Shown here: positions 1 to 11,666 of the stretch, one piece after another | How the letters are laid out: every line of letters begins with the position of its first letter | Position numbering within the stretch: the first letter of the stretch is position 1 | Source of the DNA: Promerops cafer | Lineage: Eukaryota > Chordata > Aves > Passeriformes > Nectariniidae | Length of the DNA: 64,000 nucleotides | Assembly (NCBI GenBank): GCA_013398275.1 | Contig: VZSE01001826.1 | Coordinates: 186,001 to 250,000, forward strand | Direction of reading: 5' to 3' | Translations under genes and position numbers: made by a program | The notes under the pieces: generated by a model | What the model was told of the DNA's origin: nothing | The model's database searches: none | What the model saw: the letters and a program-made list of their open reading frames with translations, nothing else

Positions 1-540
1 CTTCCATGCTGTGTGTTTAGTTTGCTGCTCCAGCCTCTCCTCCTGCACGGGGAGCACAGACATCAATGGGTTGCTCCAGCTTTTGTCCAACCAGGAGCAT
101 TCCAGAAAAGCCTGGTGCTGCAGGGGGAAAGCCATGGTGCTCCTCATCCCTCTCACAAAACCAAAAATGCCACCCAAGGGCACTAAAGCACCACTGGGCT
201 GATGGCCCCCACTTGACACAGTTTCTTAATACTCCAACAGACCCCTCCATTTCCACAGTGACACGGGGACAGAGGCCACGGCCCAGCTTGGCAGGCTGGC
301 GTGTCTTTAGGGCAAATACATCCTTCAGTGGGAAGAAAAAGGATTTGTCTGTGAAGGATTTGTCTTTCTACATGCAGAGAAGAGATATTTATATTAAAAA
401 AAAGGCTTGTGATATACCAGAATACCTTCCTCCCTCACCAAAGGTCAAACTTAGATCCAATTTCAGTCAGGAGGGAGACGTCTGTCAGACAAGCACTAAT
501 CACTATTTAGTATTCATATTCACCTATTAGAAGCTCCATG
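1..540. other. Unique sequence, nothing recognised
   Basis: No repeat, exon or RNA gene is recognisable. Open frames here are short and overlap on both strands without a domain or convincing splice context. A short direct repeat (GGATTTGTCT) near 340-362 is the only local structure seen. Confidence 0.5.
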
Positions 541-900
541 CTGTAAACATGTCTATGAATTAACAAGGCATCTGGCCTCTCTTATACAATATGAGCAGCT
601 TGGATCATAAAGTGTCTGCAGAAAATAAAAAGTGCCTTCCATCTGTCTCTCCCAAATATCACTGCTATCACCAAAGCAAACAGACCGGCTCTTCCAAGGC
701 AGCGCCGGCCCCCTCCCCCAGAACGTGTTAGTCAAACAAAAACAAGCGTTTCACCGAGAGCACTTGACAGATCTGAACGGCTCCGAGGAGCCAGGCGCAA
801 ATTAGGAACCGGGGAAGAATTAGCTGAAAGATAACTGGGGGGAAAGAAAGCTTCCTAATAACAAGGTCTTTTCTTAGCTCTCTGAGTAATTAGCCGCAGT
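541..900. other. Candidate conserved noncoding block
   Basis: AT-richer stretch with few stop-free runs, several short motifs of the kind found in developmental enhancers (GTAATTAGC near 887-895, AGATAA near 829-835) and no repeat signature. The call rests on composition and motif content only. Alignment to other bird genomes would decide it. Confidence 0.25.
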
Positions 901-3460
901 GCTGGCGCTGCTGCAGCCACGGGAAGGTCAGTGATGCCCGGCAGAAGCTGCATGGGCATGCCAGGAACTGTGCCAGGCCACTGCTGCCGTGGGAATTGCT
1001 GTCCCCAGCTTTGACACCTTTGCAGCTGGCGGCAGAGAAGGATGCTGTGGGATCAGGGTGACCCTTGGAAGGGCCAGGGACTTCACTCAGCCCTGCAGCA
1101 TGGAAAAGGCAAACCCCAGGTGGCCTTGAGCCATCAGGGAAAGGCCTCGTGCGTGGCTGCCCAGGGGACAGCTCAGCTCCAGCAATGCCACCGTCACAGA
1201 CTGGCTGCAAGTCCCATCCCAGCTCCGTGGGCTGTGTTTTCCCTCTCATCCAGAGCCCTTCGGCTCCTCACTCTGCTCCCTGGATGTCTGTGTGAAATAC
1301 ATGAGAGCTAGAGGTGGGTAATTTGTGCCTGCTCCCAGTCCAGGGGCAGATGGGGCAGCTCCAGAGGAGCTGTGCCAGTGCAGGATATCAAAGTGAGCTG
1401 CTGGCACCAGTGAGGAATGGGAGCTGCCCTGCTGGCTGTGGCAGGGAAGGGCTGGGGCAGCCCCTGTGATGGTCCCTGCTGGGTTTTTGAGGGTCAGTGG
1501 GGACAGCCAGAGGCTGGTGGGACAGCGGGAGCAGCGTCAGAGGTGGGGCAGGAGACATCCCATCAGCACAACCTCCAGCCACTCCCCCTGTCTCCGTGTT
1601 CCCTGTCTCACTGCCTGTCCTTGTCTGGTTTCCCTGCCCACTCCAGGTTCCGGCTCTGGTGCTTCCCAGGGAAACCTGGCTGCAGGCTAGCGGGGTGGCT
1701 TTCTGCTGGCTTAGCTCCTGCCAAGGACTGGATGGGCCTCAGGGTGAAGGCAGGACCTGGAGCAGAGCGAGCATCACTTTTGGGGGCAGCTGCTCACCCA
1801 AGAGGCTCCAGGTCCCCAGGAGCCCTGGGGTGAGGCTGGTGGCCTTAAACCAACTCAGGCTTCTCCATCTCAAGGGAAGGGAAGGTCTGCTCTAAACCCT
1901 GGCTTTGTTTTCCGAAGATAAATTTAAACCAAGGGGAAGGAAGAATGAGGCTCATAAATCAGGCAGGCCTGAAAATGAGGCATGAAAAATGAATGAACAG
2001 AGTGCGTGTGCGAGCGCTGCCGCCCAGACCTGCCCCGCTGGCACAGCCCACCCCGGCTGGCAGCCCCCAGCCCAGCCCTCCCACAGCCCCCAGCCCACCA
2101 CCACTGCCCCAGGCAGCTCCCTGTCATTGCTGCCTCTTCCCCAGCTCACATCCACACTGAAAACACCTCGCTGGCCTCTAAACTTGAGCTGCCCGGGCTG
2201 TGATGGGCTGGGTGGGATCCAACCCGTGTGCTCTGCCTCGCTCCACTTCCCTTTCCAGGTTTGAACGATGCTTTTAAGCTGATTGGACTGCATGAGATGT
2301 TTAAACTTAAAACCAGGGGAGCAGAGGGAAGACATGGCTTTCTGGAAGTGATTCTCACATCCCCCACATGCGTGGATGACAGGAAGAAGAAAACCAGGAG
2401 GCTTCCAGACCTCCCAGCTGCAGACATCTGAGGGGTTGGCTGTATCCGATGGGCCTCTCAGCTCCCTGCCTGGCCAACAAGCTGCTCCTACAACAGCAGT
2501 GCAGAGTAGTCTGTGTCCTCCAAATCATCCCCTGGGACAGCATCTCCCTGGGAATGGGGCTGGAGCAGCCTGGCTTGGTGAAGGACTCAGACAGTGGGAA
2601 GGGGATCTGCACCTTGCCCTAAGGCTGTGCTGTGTCAGCTCCACAATGTGCAGACCTGGCTTGGATCGCTGAGAAAACCTCACAGTTTGCAGCTCCAAGT
2701 GCATCAGGGGTTGTGGCCACAAATATTTGCATTTTGCAAAAGAAAAAGGCCCCGACCAAACCAACCCAACGTGGCTGCAGCTGCTGTGCTGGGATGTGAC
2801 AAGGCAAGTTCTGAAAATACCCACCTGTGTCATTTGCCACGCAAATAATTCAAAGAAATAATTTGACCTGGGGCTTAGGGAGAAATGGTAGGAGAGTGGC
2901 CAGTGGCTGAGGCAGCCCAGAGCAGCTGGTATGGAGCTGGAAAAGGTGGGCAGGAGGGAGAAGGAGGAATAATGATGGGGACATTTGGTTTTGGCTGCCT
3001 GTGGGGTGACCTTAAGTGTCCCTGTCTGAGAGACCTGTGACTGGGAAAAGGTCTTGTAGAGCATCACTGTTCAGAACATCACCTGAATCCTTCCTTACAT
3101 CCTTCTGCTGGCGAAAAGCTTCTGAAATATGAGTGTTTTCCTTCCCACAAGGATTTACCTGCCTCTGTTATACCGTGTTAACCACTTGCACTGCTGCAAA
3201 AATCTGCCACAGACGATTCCCAGCCAGCTCCAGGGCCAGGCACCACCTCCACAGTCCCCCTGGACCCCAGGACAGGAGCAGCTGCTTTTCCCAGCCCTGG
3301 GAAGGCAGCGAGACCCAGGGCTGCCCTCGGCCACGCTGCGGCCTGACCCCAGTCCCGGGCCACCAAAATCAATAGGGAATTTGTCACCAGCCTCAGCAGG
3401 GACAGCGTCAGGCTCTGCATGCACAAGGAAACCCCTCGAGCATGAAAGCTAATTTAAGAG
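901..3460. other. GC-rich unique sequence without a supported gene
   Basis: GC-rich stretch in which many overlapping open frames occur on both strands. The longest, 180 codons on the minus strand at 2525-3067, has no recognisable domain or gene-like context. None of the frames has a convincing splice structure. I see no repeat family here. Confidence 0.5.
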
Positions 3461-4380
3461 GAGCTCATCTCCTGGTGTTCAGAGACATGGAGCAAGGAAA
3501 AAGCATGACAGATTTTGGTATATTTTAACTGAATTACTGTCCACTGGGGATTGAGCCAAGACCACAAACATTATTTCACTTTCTGGTGAGGCTGCAGTGA
3601 TGAATATGGGTTTCAAAGGAGAAAAGCTGGGTGGTTCTTGTTTCTAATCTTGAGTCATTCCTCCTCCTTTGGAGGCTGAGCACCACAGCACAGGGATGCT
3701 GAAACAAAGACTCCCATTCCTTAGCAAGGCATCAAGGTCTGCAGGTGAATGCAGCAAGGCTTAAAACACACATCAAAATGCAACAGAATTTTGCACTAGG
3801 CTCTGTTAAAAATATTCTGTTTAATTGATTTTTTAAAAAAATCTATTATGCTGCTCTAGGCATGGCTATTGATCTGCAGTGCTGGAGAAGTAATGAAGAA
3901 GCCTTCAAATCAATAAGGCCAAAGTATATCTCAAACTATATCTGCTCCACCAGCACAACAGGGATGTGGCCAGCGAAATTCCCCAGTCAGGACCAGGAGT
4001 ATGAACAAACCTGTTCTGATGACTGCAGAGATTTATTTCTATTGGCATAAACATAACTAATGAAACCTCGGCGACTCTTCACTTCCGTGAAAGCTGATAA
4101 TATATTGTGGTGCTCACAATGAAATGAGCAAGAACACATTTGCAAAGGAAGAAAAAAACCCAACTCCCTCAACCGTGAGCTGTATTTTCTTCTTGGTGCC
4201 CTTGATTCTCCTCCACCCCCTTCCCCCAGACAGGGTAATATTTCTTCGGAGCTCTCACACGGGCTTTAACAAGGCTTTTGTAAGTCTCCAAGGCTGCAGT
4301 TTTAGGTTTTCTTTTATCCCTCGCTGTCAGGATGGAGTAGGTAGGCAGCTAAAATCACAGGCTGATAATATTGTTTGGGG
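3461..4380. other. Unique sequence, mixed composition
   Basis: Moderately AT-rich sequence without recognisable genes or young repeats. The part from about 4050 onward looks less random, with short homeodomain-like and GATA-like words, and leads into the motif cluster at 4390-4438. Confidence 0.4.
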
Positions 4381-4389
4381 CTAACAGCC

Positions 4390-4438
4390 TTATCTTATCT
4401 TGTTCGTATTATTCATATTACCTTAGATAAGCCACCTG
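4390..4438. promoter_or_regulatory. GATA motif cluster with adjacent E-box
   Basis: Two tandem TTATCT words (GATA sites on the minus strand) lie at 4390-4400. A plus-strand AGATAA is at 4425-4430, followed two bases later by an E-box CACCTG at 4433-4438. GATA factors and bHLH partners commonly bind paired GATA/E-box elements, so the arrangement is suggestive. Chance occurrence in 64 kb is not excluded, and no target gene is visible. Confidence 0.25.
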
Positions 4439-4440
4439 GG

Positions 4441-5099
4441 GCTGCACACAAGCAAGATCCAGGGAAGTGACCTCATTACAGTTCAGGTGCCTATTTACTG
4501 TAATAAGAACAGCTGGACTAACACAGCCACACTTTGAACTTGGCTGGCACTTTCCATCTGAGGCTTTGACTCCATCCCTTTCACACTTCAGAGCACAGAG
4601 GAGCAGAGGAGCTGGAGTTAATCAGCACCACCACTTTTCCTCCAGAAGGGATTACAGGAGGGTTTTGGCCACTGGACACAGAAGGGCTGTGGAGGGGTGA
4701 GCGCTCAGCATGGGCTGCACCCCCAGAGCTGGGGGGGCTTTTGCTGAGAATCCCCCGTTGATGGAAAAGAGATGCTTAAAAACACAATCACCTCTTTATT
4801 CCCCACCTAAGGCTGATGTGGGAGAGATCAGTTGGTTCTGCCTTTCTGCCCCAAAGAGGTCCAGCACAGGTTTGCCCCTGCGCAGGGATTTCCTCCGGCG
4901 CCGCTCGGGTGCCGAGGCTGGCAGGAATTCAGACAGGTTTCCACGGGCAGAGCTGTGGCCAGGGTGAGAGATCCTGCTGCCTGAATTCCCAGGAGGGACA
5001 GCAGGGGTGGCACCTCTGGGGCAGCCCCAGCAGCCACACACTGCTCAGTGCCACGCTGGTTCCAGCTGAGGACTGTGACAGTCACTGAACACTTCAGGC
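4441..5099. other. Unique sequence, nothing recognised
   Basis: Mixed composition, becoming GC-rich near 4880-4970 with a few CpGs. Open frames of up to 90 codons overlap on both strands and have no recognisable product. Confidence 0.45.
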
Positions 5100-5840
5100 G
5101 CTTTCAGCCAGCAAATTAATCTAATTTTTTTTTTAAAGGAATCTCCTAAGTTTAAAAATATGGTAATGCAATTAGTGGCTTTGGCAGGCTAATGAAGCCA
5201 CTTTAAACCCTTGCAAAAATACCATTAAAAGAGAAAGCTTAAGAGCCTCTTCAAACTTTCCAAAATGAGAAGTACGTTCGTATTCAGAAGATGCCAATCT
5301 AGTCTCCTTTCTCTAAGGTTCAAGATTAATTAGGGACTTGTTTAGTGCATGAATGAGGAAACAAATGAACTCTTGGATCACAGAGCACTGGAACCAATTT
5401 TTTAATCATTTTTTTTCTTTACAATTACATTCCTATCAAGAAAGTCTTCATTAGACTTTCTGTCACGGGGCCACATCATGCCAGGTAACTGTTACAAGTG
5501 CTTGGCTTCCACCCAAAGACTGAACAATATGAGTTTTCTGAGAAATAAATACACGTGAAATATATTTAACGCTGCATTTTCTCATTAAAATGTTATTGCA
5601 TTTTCATAATAAATACATATAACCTTTCTTCCCTCAAAACAAATGATTTAGAAAAGACCAACAACATCTTCCCCTTTACAAAATCTGCCTGGGTATTTAA
5701 AGATTACCGTTGAGAAATACATTAATGTCTGGTCTAAGAAGCACCATACAATAGGTGGAGATTACTCAGGTAAGGAATAATAGATGGGAAGAGAAAAAAT
5801 ATGTTTGAGACTAATTGTTAAAAGAATAAGGTTTGCATGT
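5100..5840. other. AT-rich candidate conserved noncoding block
   Basis: Strongly AT-rich unique sequence with no long open frame on either strand and many homeobox-like words (ATTAATCTAAT, GATTAATTAGG, TAATGCAATTAG). It stands out from the GC-rich flanks. I infer a possible enhancer-like conserved element from composition; conservation was not tested. Confidence 0.3.
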
Positions 5841-7469
5841 TTAGTGAAGGAGAAAGGAAGAAAGGAACTGCTCCTTTTTCCCTTTTTTCAATGAGTTACA
5901 ACCTGCCATGGAGATTGGAGGGATTGGTTTGGCTAATCCCATCCAAAATGAGATGCAGATTTGGATCAAAACTGTACCAAAATTCAGGCATTTTCTGCTC
6001 ACGGTGAGGATCAGCTGAGAGAACTCACTCCTCATCACTCCCTTACCCACACACCAGGTTTGTTTTGATGCTGAGAATTTCTCCAGCAAAAAAAAACCAA
6101 AACACTAAAAGAGATTAATTTGCAGAAAGATACTGCTGTAGTCATGCAGAGAAAGGGAACCAAAACTCCAGTGAGGCTGAGCTGCAAAGCACAGACACGC
6201 TACGTCGCAAGCAAATGCCAAAGACGTGTTCCTTCACTGCTGCTTACGAGCTTTTACTAATTAAAAAGTTTAATTGCGCTTAGGTGAGCTGCATCCAAAA
6301 CGCAGGTCTCAAAATCCATGGTGCCAGGAGCTCCCAGGCAATGAGAGGGGGCCCTGTGTGCCCAGGTGTGCCTCTCATTTCCCTTACCCAGGTGATGGAG
6401 AGGACGAAGGTTCCCCGCACAGCTGGGGAAGGGACGGGTAACACGAACCATGACTGGCAGATCTACTCCCTCCTTCCCATTAGCACCCATTTATCATCAG
6501 GCAGACCTCTACCAGGGAGCACGGATAATGTTCTCCTAAGTGGAAAGGCAAGGGTATAATTTTCATAGCTGATTTGTTCCTCTCTACCTCGCTGCTGCCC
6601 TTGGAGCAGTTGCGGAGCAGAGCGGCGCTGCCCGGGGCGCCCTTCCTTGGGCGTTCCTAAAGGGAGCAGCTTCCCCTCCTGACCAGCCTCCCGGAGCTCC
6701 CTGCTGCCCTGGGTTCTCCTTTTGCAGGGGCCAGGCTGCAGCACGGAGCACACTCACTGCCTCCCTAGCACGAGCAAAATTTGCAGGTAGGAGGGGAGGG
6801 GAGGATTTGCCAAGGACCGTGAGGACCTGCGGGCTCTTTGCAGAGCGACCTTGGACAAGCACTGAAATCTTGTTTTGCTTACAGAATTCACAGCACATCT
6901 CTAGGAAAGCACCAGCAGGTGAATCCACAGGCACCCGAGCAGTGGGGAAGGTTCCCCTTTGCACAGCTCCTGCCACCACCAAACCTCCAGCTGGGACCCT
7001 TTGCTGAAAAGCCAGAAGTCTTTGTTTCAAAACCTTTCCTTCCAGGATTATTACATTAATCCAAGTGATTGGATGGGTCCAGTTGCTGATGTGTTATGTT
7101 GGATGAACAGGTCCTGGGTGCTGCAGTAGCTGACTGGGGTGTGCTGTCTCCAGCTGGGCACTTCGGTCACGTCTGTGACAGTTAATGGTGGTAATTTATA
7201 GCTCCATAATCCACAGTCCCAGGATGCCAATAACCTAAGGATACAAACCTCTGAATGTTCTGATAGGAATGCAGAATAACATCCTGCTTGCCTGCACCTT
7301 GTCTTTGCCAAGTACTCAGGCCTGAAGTAGTTGTGGGATTCCAGAGACCTCACAGACTTCTGCATGTCTGGGTTGTTTTCATTTTATTTCTCCCATGCCT
7401 CCACTCATTTCATGCAGTGACACTCATCTCATGTAGCAGAGAGGTTTTTTTTGTCGAATTCCCCTCTTT
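5841..7469. other. Unique sequence without a supported gene
   Basis: No repeat family or exon recognised. A minus-strand open frame of 148 codons at 6584-7030 lies in a GC-rich patch and has no known domain. Confidence 0.45.
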
Positions 7470-7643
7470 CTGTCAGGTGCTCTACCCTTACCAGGGAAGT
7501 GGTGGAGTTGCCATCCCTAGAGGTATTAAAAGAACATATAGACGTGGCACTTGGGGACATGGGGTGGTGGTGGCCTTGACCTTGGGTTAATGGTCTGACT
7601 TGATGATCTTAAAGGTTTTTTCTGACCTAAATTATTCTATTAT
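7470..7643 (+). mobile_element. CR1 LINE, 3'-end fragment
   Basis: The stretch from the GGGAAGTGGTGGAGT word (about 7494-7508) through GGTATTAAAAGA and the TGACTTGATGATCTTAAAGG block to ATTATTCTATTAT matches the standard CR1 3' end in order and spacing. It is 5'-truncated to about 175 bp and clearly diverged, so it is an old inactive copy. CR1 elements move by target-primed reverse transcription, which usually leaves such 5'-truncated fragments. Confidence 0.88.
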
Positions 7644-9399
7644 CATCTCTGGAGGGCCACACCCCAACGCCTCTTAGATCACCTGAGGATCTTGTGTGTT
7701 GGACTTAAACCAGTTCCTGGTGGTTGGACTGTCTCTGTGTAAAATCTGGCAGGCTGCAGCCTCTGCCCAGGAAATTCCAGGCATCAGGATCTATTCCTTT
7801 CCAGAACTGACTGCAGAGGCTGTATGAGGAATATCCTCTCTGCCACCCTTAGCCAATATTATCAGGCTGTGATGAACACCACAGGCTCAGATTTGCATGT
7901 CTGACCTGCTGGGGGGTTGCTCTGTCTCTCTCTGAAGGGAGAGATTCTGCATTTCTACTTGACTTCCAACCTATCTGAAACTAACACGGGGCACAGAGGG
8001 GGAAATTCACCCCAAATTGCCAGTGTGCCCAATATCTCCTCAAAAAAGACCCTTCAGCTTTCAGCTTTAACATGACTGCTGAGTCTGGTCCCACCAAGGG
8101 ATGCTGGTGCTAGAGCAGAGCCATTTAATTAGAAGGAGAGCCAAAGTTTTCAAAGGAAGAGAAGAAGGGAGTGTGGGATGCTGGTGCAAGAGTTATGGGA
8201 TAATAGAGAGCTCTGCCAGCTGCCAGTGAGATGCACAGATCTCAGCAAGCTGGTCACAGATCACTTATTTGCATCAAAAGGACAAAATATTTGACTGAAG
8301 GAGAAGGGCTGTGCAAATCTGCCATTCTTCTTGTCCCACTATAACCCCAGGAGCCTTAAATCCAGTTCAGTGCAACTCTGGGGAAGTTTTGCTTTCTTGC
8401 AAGTCTAAATTTTGCATCTGAGATCCCTCCTTGCCATAAAATTTCTGTTTGCATTAAGTAACTGTTTACCCTGTCCCAACAACAACACTGTAAATTGGAC
8501 AAGGATGTAAGAAAAGCTGATATTCCCAGCGAGGATGGGACTGTGTTAATGCAGCAGTTTGAAGATCAGGCTCACTAAAAAGGCCAGGCAAAGGTGGTTT
8601 TTTCCCAGGGCAGATGCACTTTCCTCAGTGCTTTGTTCTAAGCTGCCTGGATGGGCAAAGTCTGTGCTCACCTCAAGCAAAGGGGCTGCACTGTCAAAAA
8701 CCAAACCCAGTGAAGAGGAACTTTGATTGAAGGTGTCAGACATCAATCACCTGAGGGCTTGTGCCCAGAACAACCCTAAAGGAGACATCTCTGTTCTGTG
8801 CACAGCACCTATTTTCAGCCTCCTGGCATCTTCCAGTGGGGCTTTTTCTGGGGCAAAACCTGGGCTGCCTGGCTTTGTCCTTAAAATGTTGGCTCCTGCC
8901 TGCTTCAGTGGGAATCTTGCATCTGTGCTGTGCTGTTTTGCTGGGTCTGGCAGTGTTTTATCACACCAGGTTCTGGCAGACCTGCCCTGAGTGTCAGCAG
9001 CAGGTCCCTGAGCAGCAGGCAGAGAACAGCAAGTCCTGGAAGTGGGGTGTGGAAGGAGAATTTGCAAACTGCTGTGGCTTTTTGCTCTTTGCAGTTCAGT
9101 TATGTGGAGGAACATCTACAGCTGGACTCTAAATAACCAGGTTAACTACCCTCTGCAAATAGACCAAACCTGCTGCCCTGATCCCTGCTGCTCTCATAGT
9201 GTTTTAATAGCTCTTGCAATAAAAAACAGTGAGTCCCAAAGGAGAGCTCTCCATTTATTCAGAAAGATGTTGCTAAGTTCCCATGCACAACAGATTCCAC
9301 TGCTGGAATAAGTGCCTCTTCCCTGGCAGCCCTTCTTCCTGCCAGCCAGGCAAAGGCAAGGCACAGAATTATCTGTGTAATCTGATTTGGAAGGTTAAC
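7644..9399. other. Unique sequence without a supported gene
   Basis: Mixed composition, with no repeat family that I can name. Overlapping open frames at 8747-9132 on both strands (about 120 codons each) look like chance frames. Confidence 0.45.
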
Positions 9400-9655
9400 T
9401 TCCCTGGATCATAAATAAGCAGGGATTTATGGCCATAAAGGTGCACTACCTCCGGCTTCAAGGGAAAAGCGCCGCGCTCACACCTCCCTTCTCTCCCACT
9501 TCTAAAAAAGGGAGAGAAGGATGCCGAGACCCAGAAATTACCATGGCATAATGGAAGATCCTCAGATAGGCTTGGTTTAATTACACACTTCTATCATTTC
9601 CTGCGCACTCCCCGTCCCATTAGGAAATTACAGCAGTAACTCAGCTAATAGAATC
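9400..9655. promoter_or_regulatory. Candidate regulatory block with palindromic CDX/HOX-like site
   Basis: A perfect 14-bp palindrome TTTATGGCCATAAA lies at 9426-9439, eight bases after ATAAATAA-type sequence. TTTATGG is the half-site preferred by caudal-type and posterior HOX proteins. The block then carries several ATTA-type words. Function is inferred from motifs only. Confidence 0.25.
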
Positions 9656-9677
9656 TCACTGTGCCACTGGGCTGCAG

Positions 9678-9812
9678 GCTCCTGCTCCCAGCTCCTGGAT
9701 CCCAGCTCCTGCTCCCAGCTCCCAGCTCCTGGATCCCAGCTCCTGCTCCCAGCTCATGGATCTCCTGCTCCCAGCTCCTGCTCCCAGCTCCTGGATCCCC
9801 AGCTCCTGGCAT
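9678..9812. repeat. Minisatellite of AGCTCCTG-type units
   Basis: Irregular tandem repeat built from the words CAGCTCCTGCTCC and CAGCTCCTGGATCC, alternating about five times with small indels and substitutions. The reading on either strand gives artificial repetitive frames (for example LLPAPSSWIPAP or its reverse), which should not be taken as protein. Confidence 0.9.
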
Positions 9813-11485
9813 GGCATGTGTGCAGCAACACTGGAGCACACAACTGGTGGGACTGGGGGTCCCTCCTGCCACAGAGAGGGGGTTTTCTTGCTCAAAGAAA
9901 AGAGATGCAAGGCCCTTTTCCACACTCAAACAAAGCTGGAGGGAGCCCTGTGGTCTGGGGTCTGTGCTGGGAAACACCTGGAGGCTGCAGAGTTCGAGGG
10001 CAGGTCTGAGCAGGGCACAAGAAGATTTGTTACACAAGGGCAGGAGATAAAGGCTATTAAAGGAAAATGTCACTCGCCCCCCAAAAAAGGAAAAAAAAAG
10101 ATCCTTTTTTGCATATTTCTTTCCTGCTGAAGGTACAAATGTGCCGGCTGGAGCACAGCCTCTGCTCCAGGGCCCATCGTGTGCGATACAATAGCACGGG
10201 AACTACAGAGGGAAGGACGGCCTTAAATCAGGCACCAAATCTCTTCAAACACCACGTTTTCTGTTCAGCCTTTCAGCACTTCACTCATCCTTGGCAGTGG
10301 AGCTGACCTGGTCATTTTTCCCTTTTTACTTCTCACCGCCACATTCCACGGCATTTTCATGAATTAACGCAGCGGTGTGGTTTTGTGCTTTACAGATGGA
10401 AAAAAAAAATCCCTTTCCCTATTTAAATAGAGACATGTGGCAGCTGACATTTCTTGAAAACACTTTGACTCATATTAAGCTTTGTAAGTCCTTTCATTAT
10501 CTTTAAAGACTCGTAAAAGGCAGGTCTGTGGCAGCAGGAAGAATGGAGGCAGGCAGCCTAGCTGGGGGAGTGGAGGGGCACGGAGATGTTTTGGGCTCCA
10601 GGCTCCATCCCCAGCCAGCTCCAGAGCTACTGCTGGAGCACCCATCACCTCCTCTTGCCCTGAGCAAAGAGAAGCACTGGTGAGCACAGCAGCTGAAAAA
10701 AGTGACAAATGTCACCATCCCCTTTGTCTTGAACTAGGGAGGGAGCTGGGGAGGGAAGCACAGCCAGGGGAGCGAGGGTGCAGGTGGAGGCAGTTTGCTG
10801 TGCAGAGGATTTCTGTTTCCTGCTGGGTTTTAGAATGCTCTTCCCTCCACTCCAGGCTGCCAGCTGCCATCCCGAGCAGCACAGTCACCTCCTCTGTCTC
10901 AGCTGGGGTGATGCCTGTGCACCAGCACCTTCCCTTGGTGGGTTCCTGCTTCCCAGCCCTGCTGAGAGGTGCTGGGGGTGCTCTGCTCCCTGCTGCTGCC
11001 TCTCCAGGCCTGTCCCTGGTCACAGCAGCTGGCTCTGAGCCCCCTGGGTTTGACCCCAGTTTAATTCCTGAGCTCTGAGCAGCATCCCCAGACACACCAA
11101 TGGATCTGGCACTGCTGTGACCCACCAAAACTTCCCCTGCACTGTGCTGGAAAACATCTACAACTTCCCTAAATGGACTCCAAAAAGCCACAAACCAAAT
11201 TATTTTGAGGAATGAATGAGGAGTGTAAAACTGTTTTCAAAGGTGGTGACAACAGCAGTGCCCCAGCAGAGGTCAGGGTGAAGGTCTGTGTCCCCAGCCC
11301 ATCACATGGCAGAGCTGACAGCAGGAGAGGAGCCACCCCTGCCCTGGCACAGCCTCACATCCACCTCCTCTCTGAAGCTGAGCAGGGTGTGGGACACCAG
11401 CTCTGCCCCTGTGCATGGGCAGCACTGCCCAGTTCTCTCCCCTGCTCCACTCCTGACTGCCAGCAATATTTTATTACATTTATTA
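9813..11485. other. Unique sequence, AT-rich core at about 10310-10510
   Basis: No gene or repeat recognised. The middle part is AT-richer, with a Runx-like TGTGGT and an E-box-like CAGCTG, and could be a conserved noncoding block. The right part (10500-11200) is GC-rich with overlapping chance open frames of up to 159 codons. Confidence 0.4.
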
Positions 11486-11666
11486 AAGCACTGGCTGTCC
11501 AGAGAGGCTGTGGCTGCCGCCCCCCTGAAGGTGTTCAAGGCTGGGTTGGATGTGGCCCTGAACAATCTGGTCTGGTGAATGAGTCCCTGCCCATGGCAGG
11601 GGGATGGAACAACATGTTTAAGTCCTTTCCAACCCAAACAATTCTGGGATTTCTGTGATTCTATTC
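11486..11666 (+). mobile_element. CR1 LINE, 3'-end fragment
   Basis: Matches the CR1 3' end: TCCAGAGAGGCTGTGGCTGCC, then GGTGTTCAAGGCTGGGTTGGATG, a TTTAAGTCCTTTCCAACCC block, and a terminal ATTCTGGGATTTCTGTGATTCTATTC stretch of the short repeat that ends bird CR1s. About 180 bp, 5'-truncated, diverged, non-coding. Confidence 0.92.
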
